Below are positions 45,451 through 55,300 of a stretch of DNA of 64,000 bases, in pieces. Position 1 is the first letter of the stretch, and each line of letters begins with the position of its first letter. The notes beneath the pieces were generated by a model, which had not been told where the DNA came from, did not search any database, and worked only from the letters and a program-made list of their open reading frames with translations. The DNA lies in the NCBI GenBank assembly GCA_024236215.1, contig JACKKX010000001.1:186001-250000 (forward strand), in the 5' to 3' direction. The stretch is from Novosphingobium sp. (GTDB taxonomy: Bacteria > Pseudomonadota > Alphaproteobacteria > Sphingomonadales > Sphingomonadaceae). The position numbers and the translations under genes were made by a program.

Positions 45451-46652
45451 AGGCCCGCCGCCTTCAGCGCCTGGTCGAGGTCTTCGATCAGATCGCGCGG
45501 ATCCTCAAGCCCGACGTTGAGCCGCAGCATGCCTTCGCGCACCCCCATTTCCTCGCGCGCCTCGGCGCTGACCGAATAGTGCGTGGTCGAGGCATTGTGG
45601 CACATCAGCGAGCGCGAATCCCCGATGTTGTTCGAGATGTCGATCAGGCTGAGCGCGTTGAGCAGAGCAAAGGCCTGGGCGCGGTCCTCCACCTCGAAGC
45701 TGAAGATTGAGCCGCAGGCGTCCATCTGTTGCACGGCAAGGTTGTGCTGGGGATGGCTGGCAAGCCCCGGATGGTTGATCCGCGGCACCCGCCCATCCAG
45801 AAATTTCCCAACCAGTAGAGAGTTTTCACTCTGCCTCTTCACACGCAGGCCGAGCGTTTCCAGCCCCTTCAGCACTACCCAGGCGTTGAACGGCGAAAGG
45901 TTTGGCCCGGTGTTGCGCTGGAACGGCAGCAGCTTGTCGTTGATGAATTCGGCGCTGCCCGAAACCGCGCCGGCCAGCACCCGGCCCTGCCCGTCCATCA
46001 GCTTGGTGGCGGAATAGGCCACCACATCCGCGCCCCATTCGATCGGGCGCTGCAAGGCCGGGGTGGCAAAGGCGTTGTCGACCACGGTGACGATCCCGTG
46101 GCGCCTGGCCAGATCGCAGACGAATTTCATATCGACGATGTCCATCGTCGGGTTGGCCGGGGTCTCGAAGAAGAACACCTTGGTGTTCGGACGGATCGCG
46201 GCTTCCCACTGGGCATTGTCCCAGGCGTCGATCGTGGTCCCTTCGATCCCGAAGCGCGGGAACAGCTGGTCGACCAGCCAGCGGCACGAACCGAACGCCG
46301 CCTTGGCCGCAACCACGTGATCGCCCTGGCTGAGCTGGCAGAGCAGCGCCGCAGTCATCGCCGCCATGCCCGAGGACTGGACCCGGCAGGCCTCGGCCCC
46401 GTCCATCAGCGCGATGCGTTCTTCCAGCATCGCCACGGTGGGGTTTTGCAGCCGCGAATAGGTCATCCCCGGATCTTCGCCACGGAAGCGCGCGGCGGCG
46501 GTTTCCGCGTCGTCATAGGCATAGCCCGAGGTCATGAAGATGGCCTCGCTGGTTTCGCCCTGTTCGCTGCGCCAGGTGCCCGCACGCACGGCCTGGGTGG
46601 CCGGGCGCCAGGTGCGGGTGATCGAGCGGTCTGTGCCGGTGGTGCGTTTCAT
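45447..46652 (-). CDS. metZ: O-succinylhomoserine sulfhydrylase
   Basis: From ATG at 46652 the product has 401 residues. It is a PLP enzyme of the Cys/Met metabolism class: SGYAYDDAETAAARF at the entrance, the phosphate-binding SSGMAAMTAALL, the Asp in TVVDNAFATP and the Schiff-base Lys in VAYSATKLMDGQGRVL. It replaces O-succinyl with sulphide to give homocysteine, the direct sulfhydrylation route to methionine. Related CgL or CysK-like specificity cannot be fully excluded. It is convergent with the antiporter. Confidence 0.9.
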   Translation of the reverse strand: MKRTTGTDRSITRTWRPATQAVRAGTWRSEQGETSEAIFMTSGYAYDDAETAAARFRGEDPGMTYSRLQNPTVAMLEERIALMDGAEACRVQSSGMAAMTAALLCQLSQGDHVVAAKAAFGSCRWLVDQLFPRFGIEGTTIDAWDNAQWEAAIRPNTKVFFFETPANPTMDIVDMKFVCDLARRHGIVTVVDNAFATPALQRPIEWGADVVAYSATKLMDGQGRVLAGAVSGSAEFINDKLLPFQRNTGPNLSPFNAWVVLKGLETLGLRVKRQSENSLLVGKFLDGRVPRINHPGLASHPQHNLAVQQMDACGSIFSFEVEDRAQAFALLNALSLIDISNNIGDSRSLMCHNASTTHYSVSAEAREEMGVREGMLRLNVGLEDPRDLIEDLDQALKAAGL

Positions 46653-46732
46653 GGTGCCAGCGGCTCTAGGAGCGCGTCGGGCTGCGTGCAAGGCCGTTGC
46701 GCTTGCCCCCGCCGCCCCGTAAATCCGGCGCG

Positions 46733-48013
46733 ATGCAGCCCCGCTTCACTCCGCAGCAGGATCCCGCCGACTGGTGCGCGACGATCGCGGTGTCGTTCCT
46801 GGCGCTGGCCTGGTGGCGGCTGGGGATCCCCTCGCAGATCTATTTCGACGAGCTTCACTATGTGAACGCGGCGCGCATGCTGCTGGATGGCGTGCGCGCC
46901 AATCCCGAGCATCCGATGCTGGGCAAGGAGGCTATCGCCGCTGCGATGCGCCTGCTGGGGGACCAGCCGCTCTATTGGCGCGTGCCCTCGGCCCTGTCCG
47001 GTGCGCTCGGGCTGTTTGCCTTTTCGCGGCTGGTATGGTTCGCCAGCGGACGCCGCGCCGCAACCATCGCCGCGACCTTTCTGCTGGCGACCAATTTCAT
47101 GTGGTTCGTGCAGAGCCGGATCGCGATGCTCGATATGGTCATGGCCGGGCTGGGAATGGTCGGGCTGTGGCAATTCGCCGCCGCGATCCGCCTACCCCAC
47201 CAGGGCCGCTGGCGGCTGGCGCTCGCCGGGCTGGCCCTGGGGCTGGCGCTGGGGACCAAATGGTCGATCGCGCCCGCCGCGATGCTGCCGGGACTGTTGT
47301 TCCTGGCGCTCAAACTGCGCGACAACGGCTTTCGCTTCCTCACCACGCGCGGCGGCAGGCCGGTGCCCGGAATCAGCCTGATCGAGGCCGCGCTGTGGCT
47401 TGGCCTTGTGCCGCTGGCGGTCTATTGGCTGACCTTCTGGCCGGCCTTTTACTATGCCACCGGCGCGGTCGATCCGTTCGATCCGCTCGGCTGGCATCGC
47501 TACATGCTCCAGTTGCAGGACAGCGTGAAGAAGCTCCATCCCTATCGTTCGGTGTGGTACGAATGGATCGGGAATGTCCGCGCGATCTGGTATCTCTACA
47601 AGGAGGTTGACGGGGTCCAGCGCGGGATCCTGATGATCGGCAACCCTTTCACCATGCTCGCCGGGCTGCCCGCGCTGGTCTGGGCGGCCTGGGCGGGGAT
47701 CATGCGCCGCCGCCGCGATGCGCTGGCGCTGCTGGTGCTCTATGCGGTCAGCCTGGGGATGTGGGCAGTCTCGGGCAAGCCGATCCAGTTCTATTACCAT
47801 TATCTGCTGCCCGGCGCCTTCCTGATGGGCATGCTGGCGCTGGCGCTGGAAGAGCTGTGGCACACGCGCGGCCGCTGGCGCTGGCTGGCCCCGGCCACGC
47901 TCATCGCAAGCGCCGCGCTTTTCGCGTGGTTCTACCCGATCCTCTCCGCCGCCCCGCTCCATAACGGGCGCGCCAGCTTCGAACACTGGATGTGGCTGGC
48001 AAGCTGGCGTTAG
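46733..48013 (+). CDS. PMT family (dolichyl-phosphate-mannose-protein) glycosyltransferase
   Basis: From ATG at 46733 the product has 426 residues and about ten transmembrane segments. The first periplasmic loop holds the acidic pair in IPSQIYFDELHYVNAARMLL, and EHPMLGKEAIAAAMRLLGD follows, typical of protein O-mannosyltransferases. It would move a sugar from a polyprenyl phosphate to a protein or envelope glycan at the outer face of the inner membrane. The polyprenol-P-sugar synthase/GtrA gene at 50185 is a plausible donor-maker. It is convergent with the prolyl oligopeptidase gene. Confidence 0.88.
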   Translation: MQPRFTPQQDPADWCATIAVSFLALAWWRLGIPSQIYFDELHYVNAARMLLDGVRANPEHPMLGKEAIAAAMRLLGDQPLYWRVPSALSGALGLFAFSRLVWFASGRRAATIAATFLLATNFMWFVQSRIAMLDMVMAGLGMVGLWQFAAAIRLPHQGRWRLALAGLALGLALGTKWSIAPAAMLPGLLFLALKLRDNGFRFLTTRGGRPVPGISLIEAALWLGLVPLAVYWLTFWPAFYYATGAVDPFDPLGWHRYMLQLQDSVKKLHPYRSVWYEWIGNVRAIWYLYKEVDGVQRGILMIGNPFTMLAGLPALVWAAWAGIMRRRRDALALLVLYAVSLGMWAVSGKPIQFYYHYLLPGAFLMGMLALALEELWHTRGRWRWLAPATLIASAALFAWFYPILSAAPLHNGRASFEHWMWLASWR

Positions 48014-48020
48014 CGCCAGA

Positions 48021-50117
48021 TCAGTCCATCAGCTTCTGCATGAAATAGACCATCCGCAGCGCCGCAGTGTGGGCGGATTGCTTGATATCGGCGCCCGAAC
48101 CGTGCCCACCCTCGGTGTTCTCGTAGAAATAATAGGGCAGCCCCAGCTCTTCCATCCGCGCGGCGAACTTGCGCGCATGCTGCGGGCCGACCCGGTCGTC
48201 GCGGGTGGTGGTGAAGATATAGGGTTCGGGATAGGCCACCCCGGCGCGCAGCGCATGATAGGGCGAAACCTTTTCCCAGAAGGCGCGGATGTCCGGTTCC
48301 TTGTCGGGATCGCCGTATTCGCCCTGCCACGAGGCGCCGCGCGCAATCTTGCCGATCCGCAGCATGTCGAGCAGCGGCACCTCGATCGAGACCGCGTGAT
48401 AGAGATCGGGATTCTGGGTCATCGCCACGCCCATCAGCAAGCCCCCGTTCGATCCGCCGAAAATCCCCAGCCGCCGTGGAGAGGTCAGCTTGCGGGCGAT
48501 CAGATCGCGCGCCACCGCGGCGAAATCGTCATAGGCGCGCTGGCGGTTGGTGCGCAGCGCGGCCTCATGCCAGGCCGGGCCGAATTCGCCCCCGCCGCGG
48601 ATATTGGCCAGCACATAGGCCCCGCCGCGCTCCAGCCAGTTCTTGCCCAGAGTGCCCGAATAGAACGGGGTACGGCTGACCTGGAACCCACCATAGGCAT
48701 TGAGCAGGGTAGGGGTCGATCCGTCGAACCTGGCATCCTTGGGCCGAACCACGAAATAGGGAATCCGGGTACCATCGACCGAGGTCGCCTCGAACTGCTC
48801 CACGATATGGTGCGAGGCATCGAAGCGCGCGGGCAGGCTCTTGGCCGGACGGGCGCTGCCCTTTGCCGCATCGGCGAGGTAGAGCGTGGTCGGGGAAAGA
48901 AAGCCCTCGGCGTTGAGAAACAGGGTGTTATCGGTCAGCCGGGTAGTGACAACGCCCAGCGCCATGTTGTCGGGCAAGGTGATCCGCCGGGTCTTCCATG
49001 CGCCGCCCTTGGTCGGTGCCAGCGACCAGGCGCGGCCGCGCACGTTGTCAATCGTCACCAGCACCACGCGGTCGCGGGTTACCGCAACCTGTTCAAGGCT
49101 TTCGCGCGGCCCCGGCGCCCAGACCAGCCCGGGCGTCAGTCTGGCCGGATCGGCAAGCAGTGCAGCGCGATCGAGCGCGACCAGCGAGCCGGCCTTGAAG
49201 CTCGTTCCCGCCACCGCCCAGTCCTCGTCGAGCTTGACCAGAACCCGCCCCGCGACCATCCCGGAAATGCTTGCCTTTTCGGGAATCGCCAGCCGCGTCA
49301 GCCCCCCGGCGGCGGTGGGAACCAGCACCTGTGTGTGATAAAAATCGCGCGAAAGCTGGATAGTGGTCAGCCGGTTTCCGGCCCCGTCGATCAGCACCGA
49401 AGCCCCTGCGCCCAGATCCTCCTTGGTGCCGCGGAAAAGTTCCTGCGCAGCGGCCAGCGCCTGCCCGCGCCGCACGCGCTTGACGATGTAGGGATAGCCA
49501 GAGGCGGTCAGATCATCTCCGCTCCAGTTGGTCGAAACCAGAAGCGTATCCTGGTCTTCCCAGCTGATCCACTGGATCGAGCGCGGCAGGGCAAAACCGC
49601 CGTCGACGAATTTACCGGCGGCAAGATCGAATTCGCGCACCTCGGTCGCGTCCTCGCCGCCGATCGAAAGCGAAACCAGACACCGCGTCTCCTCCGGCGG
49701 CAGACAGTTTGCGCCCTTCCACACGAACGACTTGCCCTCGGCCTTGCCCAGGGCATCGACATCGAGCAGCGTCTGCCACGCCGGTTCGGCCTTGGCATAA
49801 TCGGCCAGAGTGGTCTTGCGCCAGATCCCGCGCAGGTGCTGCTCGTCCTGCCAGAAATTGGTCACCGCCGCGCCCGAAAGCCCCGGCATGGCGATGCGAT
49901 CCTTGGCCCCCATGATCGCCAGGGCCTCTGCGCTGAGCGTCTGATAGCGCGGATCGGCGGTCAGCCGCTTTTCGGTGGCGCCATTGTGTTCGGCAATCCA
50001 CGCATCGACCTTGGGCGAGTTCCACTCTTCCAGCCAGACATGCGGATCATCCTCGGCCAAGGCGGCTCCCGGCACGGTCATCAGGCCAAGGGCAGCAGCA
50101 GCAAGTGGCAGGCGCAT
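48021..50117 (-). CDS. Prolyl oligopeptidase (S9A), exported
   Basis: A 698-residue serine peptidase with a signal peptide (MRLPLAAAALGLMTVPGAAL). The propeller starts with DDPHVWLEEWNSPKVDAW. The catalytic triad is Ser in FGGSNGGLLMGVAM, Asp in TTRDDRVGPQHA and His in EGGHGSGADI. It cleaves short proline-containing peptides in the periplasm. A second S9A gene begins at the left edge of the window. It is the last gene of a long minus-strand run beginning with tlyA. Confidence 0.92.
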   Translation of the reverse strand: MRLPLAAAALGLMTVPGAALAEDDPHVWLEEWNSPKVDAWIAEHNGATEKRLTADPRYQTLSAEALAIMGAKDRIAMPGLSGAAVTNFWQDEQHLRGIWRKTTLADYAKAEPAWQTLLDVDALGKAEGKSFVWKGANCLPPEETRCLVSLSIGGEDATEVREFDLAAGKFVDGGFALPRSIQWISWEDQDTLLVSTNWSGDDLTASGYPYIVKRVRRGQALAAAQELFRGTKEDLGAGASVLIDGAGNRLTTIQLSRDFYHTQVLVPTAAGGLTRLAIPEKASISGMVAGRVLVKLDEDWAVAGTSFKAGSLVALDRAALLADPARLTPGLVWAPGPRESLEQVAVTRDRVVLVTIDNVRGRAWSLAPTKGGAWKTRRITLPDNMALGVVTTRLTDNTLFLNAEGFLSPTTLYLADAAKGSARPAKSLPARFDASHHIVEQFEATSVDGTRIPYFVVRPKDARFDGSTPTLLNAYGGFQVSRTPFYSGTLGKNWLERGGAYVLANIRGGGEFGPAWHEAALRTNRQRAYDDFAAVARDLIARKLTSPRRLGIFGGSNGGLLMGVAMTQNPDLYHAVSIEVPLLDMLRIGKIARGASWQGEYGDPDKEPDIRAFWEKVSPYHALRAGVAYPEPYIFTTTRDDRVGPQHARKFAARMEELGLPYYFYENTEGGHGSGADIKQSAHTAALRMVYFMQKLMD

Positions 50118-50184
50118 CGGGGAATCCTTCGACGGAATTTCTCGCGAAAATCATACCGTGCGCGCTCGCGACCGGCAACCTGGC

Positions 50185-51309
50185 TCAATACTTGCCCCAA
50201 ACGAACTTGCTCGACAGCGCGAAGTTCCACACCGAACCCAGCACGATCCCGACGATTGCGGCGGGGTATTCGTGGAAGCCCAGCCGCACCAGCGCGGTGG
50301 CGGCGCCGATGTTGGCGAGGAGACCAAACGAGCAGGTCAGCGCGAAGCGCGCCCAGCCGGTGCATAGCGGCAGAAAGCCGCGCAGCCGCTTGTCGGCATA
50401 GGTCAGCTCGTTGTTGAGCACGAAGTTGAAGGTCATCGCCACCACCGCCGCCGTGGTCTGGCCGACGATGAAGGCGGCTTCCTTGGGATAGTGGGTGACG
50501 AGGAACTTGGCCCCGAACAGGTTGAGCACCACGGCCAGCACCGCCATGTGCACCACCACCCCCAGGCCGCCGATCGTGCCAAACAGCGCGAAGCGAGTTG
50601 GAATCCAGCGCCCCAGCCACTTGTCATAAAGCCCGACGAGGAATTCGAACACCACGGTGCGATCAAGCTTGCTCTCGCCCTCGGCGCGGGCGGCGAAGTT
50701 CATCGGCACTTCCTTGATCCGCAAGGGCGTTTCGACCGTGGCGAGGATATCGAGAAGGATCTTGAAGCCCACCCCCGAAAGCCGGTGCGCATCGGCCCGC
50801 AGGGTTTCGGTGCGGAGCATGAAAAAACCGCTCATCGGATCGCTCAGCTCAACCCCGGTAACCTTGTTGGCGATGCGGTTGGCCAGGTTCGACGCCTTGA
50901 CCCGGTCGGGGCGCCCCCATTCCTCGGTGCTGGCGCCCTCGGCAAAGCGGCTTGCATAGGCCAGATCGTGTTCGCCGCTCTCGATCGCTTCCAGCATGCC
51001 CACCAGCAGCGCGGGATCGTGCTGGTGATCGGCATCCATCACCGCCACCACCGGGGCGGCGGTGGCGCACATCCCCTCGATCGCCGCCGAGGACAGCCCG
51101 CGCCGTCCGATCCGCTGGATCACCCGCACCCGCGAATCCTGCTGTGCCAGCGCGCGCGCCTCGTCGGCGGTGCCGTCGGGGCTGTTGTCATCGACCACGA
51201 TCACCTCCCAGGTGATCGCGCCCAGCGCCCGGTCGAGCCGCTCGACCATGCCGCGCAGGTTGCCGCGCTCGTTATAGGTGGGAAGGACGACGCCGAGCCG
51301 GATGGTCAT
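50185..51309 (-). CDS. Glycosyltransferase family 2 fused to GtrA (polyprenol-phosphate sugar synthase type)
   Basis: From ATG at 51309 the product has 374 residues. The N-terminal 235 residues are a DPM1-like GT2 domain: VLPTYNERGNL, VVDDNSPDGTADEARAL, the DxD metal site in VMDADHQHDP and SDPMSGFFMLRTETL. The C-terminal 130 residues form a GtrA domain with four transmembrane segments (FALFGTIGGLGVVVHMAVLA... WNFALSSKFVWG). It would make and help flip a polyprenyl-phosphate sugar, a suitable donor for the PMT-like enzyme at 46733. It starts 1 nt after the leuB stop. Confidence 0.88.
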   Translation of the reverse strand: MTIRLGVVLPTYNERGNLRGMVERLDRALGAITWEVIVVDDNSPDGTADEARALAQQDSRVRVIQRIGRRGLSSAAIEGMCATAAPVVAVMDADHQHDPALLVGMLEAIESGEHDLAYASRFAEGASTEEWGRPDRVKASNLANRIANKVTGVELSDPMSGFFMLRTETLRADAHRLSGVGFKILLDILATVETPLRIKEVPMNFAARAEGESKLDRTVVFEFLVGLYDKWLGRWIPTRFALFGTIGGLGVVVHMAVLAVVLNLFGAKFLVTHYPKEAAFIVGQTTAAVVAMTFNFVLNNELTYADKRLRGFLPLCTGWARFALTCSFGLLANIGAATALVRLGFHEYPAAIVGIVLGSVWNFALSSKFVWGKY

Positions 51310-51310
51310 G

Positions 51311-52354
51311 TCACAGCCTTTCCAATACGGCCTGACCGATCGCCGCGGTGCCGTGGCTGCCGCCCAGATCGCCGCCGCGAACGCCATCGGTCAGCGCCGA
51401 TGCCACTGCCGCCTCGATCCGCGCGGCCTGTTCCTCAAGCCCCAGCGAATGGCGCAGCAGCATCGCGGCGGAAAGGATCGTCGCCATCGGATTGGCCAGC
51501 CCCTTGCCGGCAATGTCAGGAGCGGAACCGTGGATCGGCTCGTAAAGCCCGAAGCTGCCCTCAGCGAGGCTGGCCGAGGCAAGCAGCCCGATCGAGCCGA
51601 CGCACATGCTGGCCTGATCGGACAGGATATCGCCGAACAGGTTGCCGGTCACGATCACGTCAAAGCTACCGGGGCTGCGAACCAGCTGCATCGCGGCGTT
51701 ATCGACATACATGTGGCTGAGCTCGACATCGGGATAGTCCGCTGCCACCGCGATCACGGTATCGCGCCAGACCTGCGAGGTTTCGAGCACATTGGCCTTG
51801 TCGACCGAGCACAGCTTGCCGCCGCGAGTGCGCGCGGCGCGGAAACCTGCATGAGCGATGCGGCGCACCTCGGCCTCGGAATAGCTCATCATGTCCCAGC
51901 CCCGGCGGGTGCCATCGGGCAGGGTTTCGATCCCCTTGTCGCCAAAATAGACGTCGCCGTTGAGCTCGCGCACGATCAGCAAGTCGATCGCACCGGCCAC
52001 TTCGGGGCGCAGCGCGGAGAAATCCTCAAGCCCCGCGAACACCTTGGCGGGCCGCAGGTTGGCAAACAGCCCCAGTTCCTTGCGCAGGCCCAGGATCGCC
52101 TGCTCGGGGCGCAGGTGGCGCTCCAGATTGTCGCAATCGAAATCGCCCACCGCGCCGAACAGGATCGCATCGCTGGCGCGCGCGGTTTCCAGCGTTTCCG
52201 GCGGGAGCGGGTGGCCGTGCTTCCTGTAGGCCATGCCGCCGACATCGCCTTCCACCAGTTCAAGCCCGGGAAGGCCGAGCGCCTGAAGCACCCGCACCGC
52301 CTGTTCGGTCACTTCGGGGCCGATCCCGTCACCAGCGAAAACCGCAATCTTCAT
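51311..52354 (-). CDS. leuB: 3-isopropylmalate dehydrogenase
   Basis: From ATG at 52354 the product has 347 residues. It oxidises and decarboxylates 3-isopropylmalate in leucine synthesis. Motifs are [40 protein letters not shown] (substrate Arg residues), and the metal and cofactor region [20 protein letters not shown]. leuA, leuC and leuD are not adjacent. It lies between recO (14 nt) and the GT2-GtrA gene. Confidence 0.97.
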   Translation of the reverse strand: MKIAVFAGDGIGPEVTEQAVRVLQALGLPGLELVEGDVGGMAYRKHGHPLPPETLETARASDAILFGAVGDFDCDNLERHLRPEQAILGLRKELGLFANLRPAKVFAGLEDFSALRPEVAGAIDLLIVRELNGDVYFGDKGIETLPDGTRRGWDMMSYSEAEVRRIAHAGFRAARTRGGKLCSVDKANVLETSQVWRDTVIAVAADYPDVELSHMYVDNAAMQLVRSPGSFDVIVTGNLFGDILSDQASMCVGSIGLLASASLAEGSFGLYEPIHGSAPDIAGKGLANPMATILSAAMLLRHSLGLEEQAARIEAAVASALTDGVRGGDLGGSHGTAAIGQAVLERL

Positions 52355-52368
52355 CGAACCCACTGCCC

Positions 52369-52971
52369 TCAAATCATCCGTGCCAGCCGCTCGCGCAGCA
52401 GGGTGCGCGCCCCCATAACATCGCCGCGTCTTTCGGCAAGCACGTAGCGTTCCAGCACCTCGCCCTGCCGATCGAACTGGGCGAAATGCCCGGCCGCGTC
52501 GGCTTCGCCCTCTGGTGCGGCCAGGGTGCCATAGCCGAGCTCGCGCAGCACCAGCGCCTCATAGCGCAGCAACCCCGGCAGCCAGCCGCGTGCCGATGGG
52601 GCATGGCATACCGCATCGAGCAGCCCGCCCAGCGCGGCATGGATCGCGGGATAGGGATGGCGTTCTGGCAGGGCGGCGGTGGCGAGCGCACTCGCCCAGC
52701 CGATCGCCGCGGCGGCCAGCGGCTCGCCCAGCCAGGGCCCGCGGCTGACCAGCAGCTCAAGCCGGACCGAGGGCATCTGCGCTTCACTGCGCAGACGAAA
52801 TTCTGCCTCGACCACGTTTCCGGGGATCAGCAGCGGGCGCAACTGGCGCCCGCGCGCGCCCGCAACATAGGCCGCGATCATCCCCTGCTCCGCGCTCAGC
52901 AAGCGCACCACCGCGCCGGTCTCGCCATGCGGACGGCTGGAGCAGACGATGGCAGGCGCGCGCAGGTGCAT
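52369..52971 (-). CDS. recO: DNA repair protein RecO, short form
   Basis: A 200-residue recombination mediator with an N-terminal OB-fold ([19 protein letters not shown] then [19 protein letters not shown]) and a helical C-terminal part with [20 protein letters not shown]. It loads RecA onto SSB-coated single-stranded DNA with RecR. Alphaproteobacterial RecO is commonly about 230-240 residues, so this one is slightly short at the C-terminus. It follows ubiK by 42 nt. Confidence 0.93.
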   Translation of the reverse strand: MHLRAPAIVCSSRPHGETGAVVRLLSAEQGMIAAYVAGARGRQLRPLLIPGNVVEAEFRLRSEAQMPSVRLELLVSRGPWLGEPLAAAAIGWASALATAALPERHPYPAIHAALGGLLDAVCHAPSARGWLPGLLRYEALVLRELGYGTLAAPEGEADAAGHFAQFDRQGEVLERYVLAERRGDVMGARTLLRERLARMI

Positions 52972-53013
52972 CGCCGCGATGTGGCGGTAAAGCGCGGCGC
53001 CTTCAAGCGGTGG

Positions 53014-53268
53014 TTATTTGCGGGCCTTGGAAGCAGCCTCGAGCGCGACGAGGCGCTCCTTCAGCGCATCGAGTTCGTCGAGCGCCTTGGCGGCCATGTC
53101 CTTGACCGCGTCGAATTCATCGCGCGAGACGAAGTCCAGCCCGCCAAGGCCTTCCTTGAGTCGTTCGCGCGCGGCATCGCGCGCTTCGCGGCCCATGCCC
53201 GCGACGGTGCCCGCCGCGCTGTTCACCAGCTTGGCAAGATCGGAGAAAAGGGGGTTTTCGCTTTGCAT
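53014..53268 (-). CDS. ubiK: Ubiquinone biosynthesis accessory factor UbiK family
   Basis: From ATG at 53268 (MQSENPLFSDLAKLVNSAAG) the product has 84 residues; an ATG three codons earlier is less likely. The amphipathic start is followed by a coiled coil (DEFDAVKDMAAKALDELDAL), the BMFP/UbiK pattern. In E. coli it helps the ubiquinone-synthesis complex under aerobic conditions. It lies between tspO and recO. Confidence 0.85.
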   Translation of the reverse strand: MQSENPLFSDLAKLVNSAAGTVAGMGREARDAARERLKEGLGGLDFVSRDEFDAVKDMAAKALDELDALKERLVALEAASKARK

Positions 53269-53307
53269 GGGCTTCACATGGCTCTGCTGCTTGCGGCTTT
53301 CAAGCCG

Positions 53308-53865
53308 TCAGTTGAAATCGACCGTCGCGGCCGCGCCGGAAACCTCGGCCCCGTCGGCATCGGGGTTGGCGGCCAGGAACTGCCAGTTGAGCGTGGTGGC
53401 GAACAGGCACCATGCAAGGTAGGGCACCAGCAGCAGCGCGGCGAGCGGGCGCACCTTCCAGAACGCCGCCAGGCACAGCACCACCGCCAGATCGAGCGCC
53501 ACCAGCAGATAGAGCGCAAAGCTGATCTGGTGCATCGCGAAGAACAGCGGCGACCAGGCGAGGTTGAGCAGCAGCTGGAGCACGAATAGCCCCACCGCCA
53601 GCGCCCGCCCCGGCGCGCCGCGCGCGGTGACCACCATGGCCAGCGCCAGCCCCATCACCAGATAGAGCAGCGACCAGACGATCCCGAAAGTGGCCGGCGG
53701 AGGATAGAGCGAAGGCTTGGTCAGCCCCATGAACCACGGATTGCCCGCCCCGCTGCCCGAAACCGCGCCCGAGACGAAACCCAGCAGCAGCACCAGCGGC
53801 CCCAGAAACAGCCACCAGCGCAGCAGCGATGCGCGCAACTGTTCGGGCGATGCAAGTTCAGACAT
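53308..53865 (-). CDS. tspO: TspO/MBR family protein
   Basis: A 185-residue protein with five transmembrane helices. Motifs are GLTKPSLYPPPATFGIVWSL (conserved WxxPx-type ligand loop region), NLAWSPLFFAMHQISFA and LLVPYLAWCLFATTLNW. TspO relatives bind porphyrins and cholesterol-like ligands and in alphaproteobacteria modulate pigment gene expression. Its start overlaps the tlyA stop by 8 nt, so they are one transcript. Confidence 0.92.
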   Translation of the reverse strand: MSELASPEQLRASLLRWWLFLGPLVLLLGFVSGAVSGSGAGNPWFMGLTKPSLYPPPATFGIVWSLLYLVMGLALAMVVTARGAPGRALAVGLFVLQLLLNLAWSPLFFAMHQISFALYLLVALDLAVVLCLAAFWKVRPLAALLLVPYLAWCLFATTLNWQFLAANPDADGAEVSGAAATVDFN

Positions 53866-54682
53866 TCGGCGGTTCCGATTCGGTTTCGCTCAGGCCCGGA
53901 TTGTGGCCGCCCGCCGCCGCGCTGGCAATGCCGGGGGACTTTTCGCGCTGTGCCGACACAAGAAACTCCACATTTCCTTCGGGTCCCGTGATCGGGCTTT
54001 CGACGATTCCCTGCACCTGCCAGCCAACTTGTTCCAGCCAGTCGCGCACCTCATCGCAAACGCGTTGATGGAGCGCGGAATCGCGCACCACCCCACCCTT
54101 GCCCACCTCACCCCGGCCAACCTCGAACTGGGGTTTGATCAGGGCCACCAGACGGCAACATGGTGCAGCCAGTTTCAGTGGTACTTCCAATACTTTGGCT
54201 AGCGAAATGAAACTGGCGTCGCAAACAACCCAGGTGCACGGCCGGTCGATCTGCTGCGCCGTCAACACCCGCGCGCTGGTCTGTTCCAGCACCGTCACGC
54301 GATCATCCTGGCGCAGCTTCCAGGCGAGCTGGTTAGTGCCCGAATCGACCGCAAAGACATGCGCCGCACCCTTGCTCAGCAGCACATCGGTAAAGCCCCC
54401 GGTCGAGCTGCCGATATCCATTGCCACAACCCCGGCGGGGTCCAAACCGAAGTGGTCGATCGCGTGGGCCAGCTTGATCCCGCCGCGCGAAACCCACGGG
54501 TGATCGCGCCCGCGCACCTCAAGCGCTGCGTCGGCGGGCAAGGTCTGGCCCGGCTTGGCAATCTTCGTCTCGCCGGAAAAGACCGTGCCCGCCAGGACCA
54601 GCGCCTGGGCACGGGTGCGGCTTTCTGCGAGGCCGCGCTCGACCAGCAGCTGATCGACCCGGGCTTTGGGCACCTTGCTCAT
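53858..54682 (-). CDS. tlyA: TlyA family rRNA 2'-O-methyltransferase
   Basis: A 274-residue protein. An S4 RNA-binding domain opens it (RVDQLLVERGLAESRTRAQA), followed by a Rossmann methyltransferase with VAMDIGSSTGGFTDVLLSKG (SAM site), VFAVDSGTNQLAWKLRQD and KPQFEVGRGEVGKGGVVRD. It methylates 16S and sometimes 23S rRNA; the hemolysin name is historical. The C-terminal 25 residues are extra. It is the first gene of the minus-strand run towards leuB. Confidence 0.93.
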   Translation of the reverse strand: MSKVPKARVDQLLVERGLAESRTRAQALVLAGTVFSGETKIAKPGQTLPADAALEVRGRDHPWVSRGGIKLAHAIDHFGLDPAGVVAMDIGSSTGGFTDVLLSKGAAHVFAVDSGTNQLAWKLRQDDRVTVLEQTSARVLTAQQIDRPCTWVVCDASFISLAKVLEVPLKLAAPCCRLVALIKPQFEVGRGEVGKGGVVRDSALHQRVCDEVRDWLEQVGWQVQGIVESPITGPEGNVEFLVSAQREKSPGIASAAAGGHNPGLSETESEPPNV

Positions 54683-54709
54683 CGGCCCGGCTCATTCCAT
54701 AGGTGGGGC

Positions 54710-55300
54710 GTGAAGGCAATTGCTCCCCGTTTTCGTCCGCTCGCCGCAATGGCGGCCTATGCGCTGATTGGTCTTGCCGGTTCGTGCACCACCCCGCACG
54801 AAGCGCCAACTCCTGCTCCGGCACCTGCACCGGCGCCGCAGCCGACCGTTACCCCTGCGCCGCCGCCCGCGCCCCTTCCCCCTGCCCCCGCCGACTGGCG
54901 CGATGCACCGCGCACGCCGGGCGACTGGCGCTGGGGGATCATCGCGGGTCGTTCCAGCGCGGGCTATGGTGCCGATCCGGTGGTGCCGCTGGTCACGCTG
55001 ACCTGTGACCGGGCATCGGGCCAGGTGCTGCTGGCGCGCGCCGCGCTGGGCGGCGATGGTGCGCGCGAACACGTGCCGATGGCGCTGACCACGGTCAGCG
55101 GCACCCGCGCCCTGCTCAGCGAGCCGCTGCAAAGCCCGGCGGGTTGGCTGGTAGTGCCGATCAGGGCTGACGATCCGATCCTCGATGCAATCGCCTTTTC
55201 GCGCGGCCGCTTCGCGCTGGAAGCGCAGGGCCAGCCGACGCTCTATCTGCCCAGCTGGCCAGAGGTCAGCCGGGTGATCGAGGATTGCCGCCAGAAATAG
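54710..55300 (+). CDS. Putative lipoprotein with a Pro/Ala-rich linker
   Basis: A GTG start at 54710 gives 196 residues; ATG at 54749 (MAAYALIGLAGSC) is a possible alternative. The signal peptide ends in a lipobox LAGSC, so the protein is probably lipid-anchored. A Pro/Ala linker (APTPAPAPAPAPQPTVTP-like) precedes a 120-residue beta-rich domain with TLTCDRASGQVLLARAALGG and AIAFSRGRFALEAQGQPTLY. No family name can be given with confidence; the layout resembles small envelope lipoproteins of sphingomonads. It is divergent from tlyA. Confidence 0.6.
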   Translation: MKAIAPRFRPLAAMAAYALIGLAGSCTTPHEAPTPAPAPAPAPQPTVTPAPPPAPLPPAPADWRDAPRTPGDWRWGIIAGRSSAGYGADPVVPLVTLTCDRASGQVLLARAALGGDGAREHVPMALTTVSGTRALLSEPLQSPAGWLVVPIRADDPILDAIAFSRGRFALEAQGQPTLYLPSWPEVSRVIEDCRQK

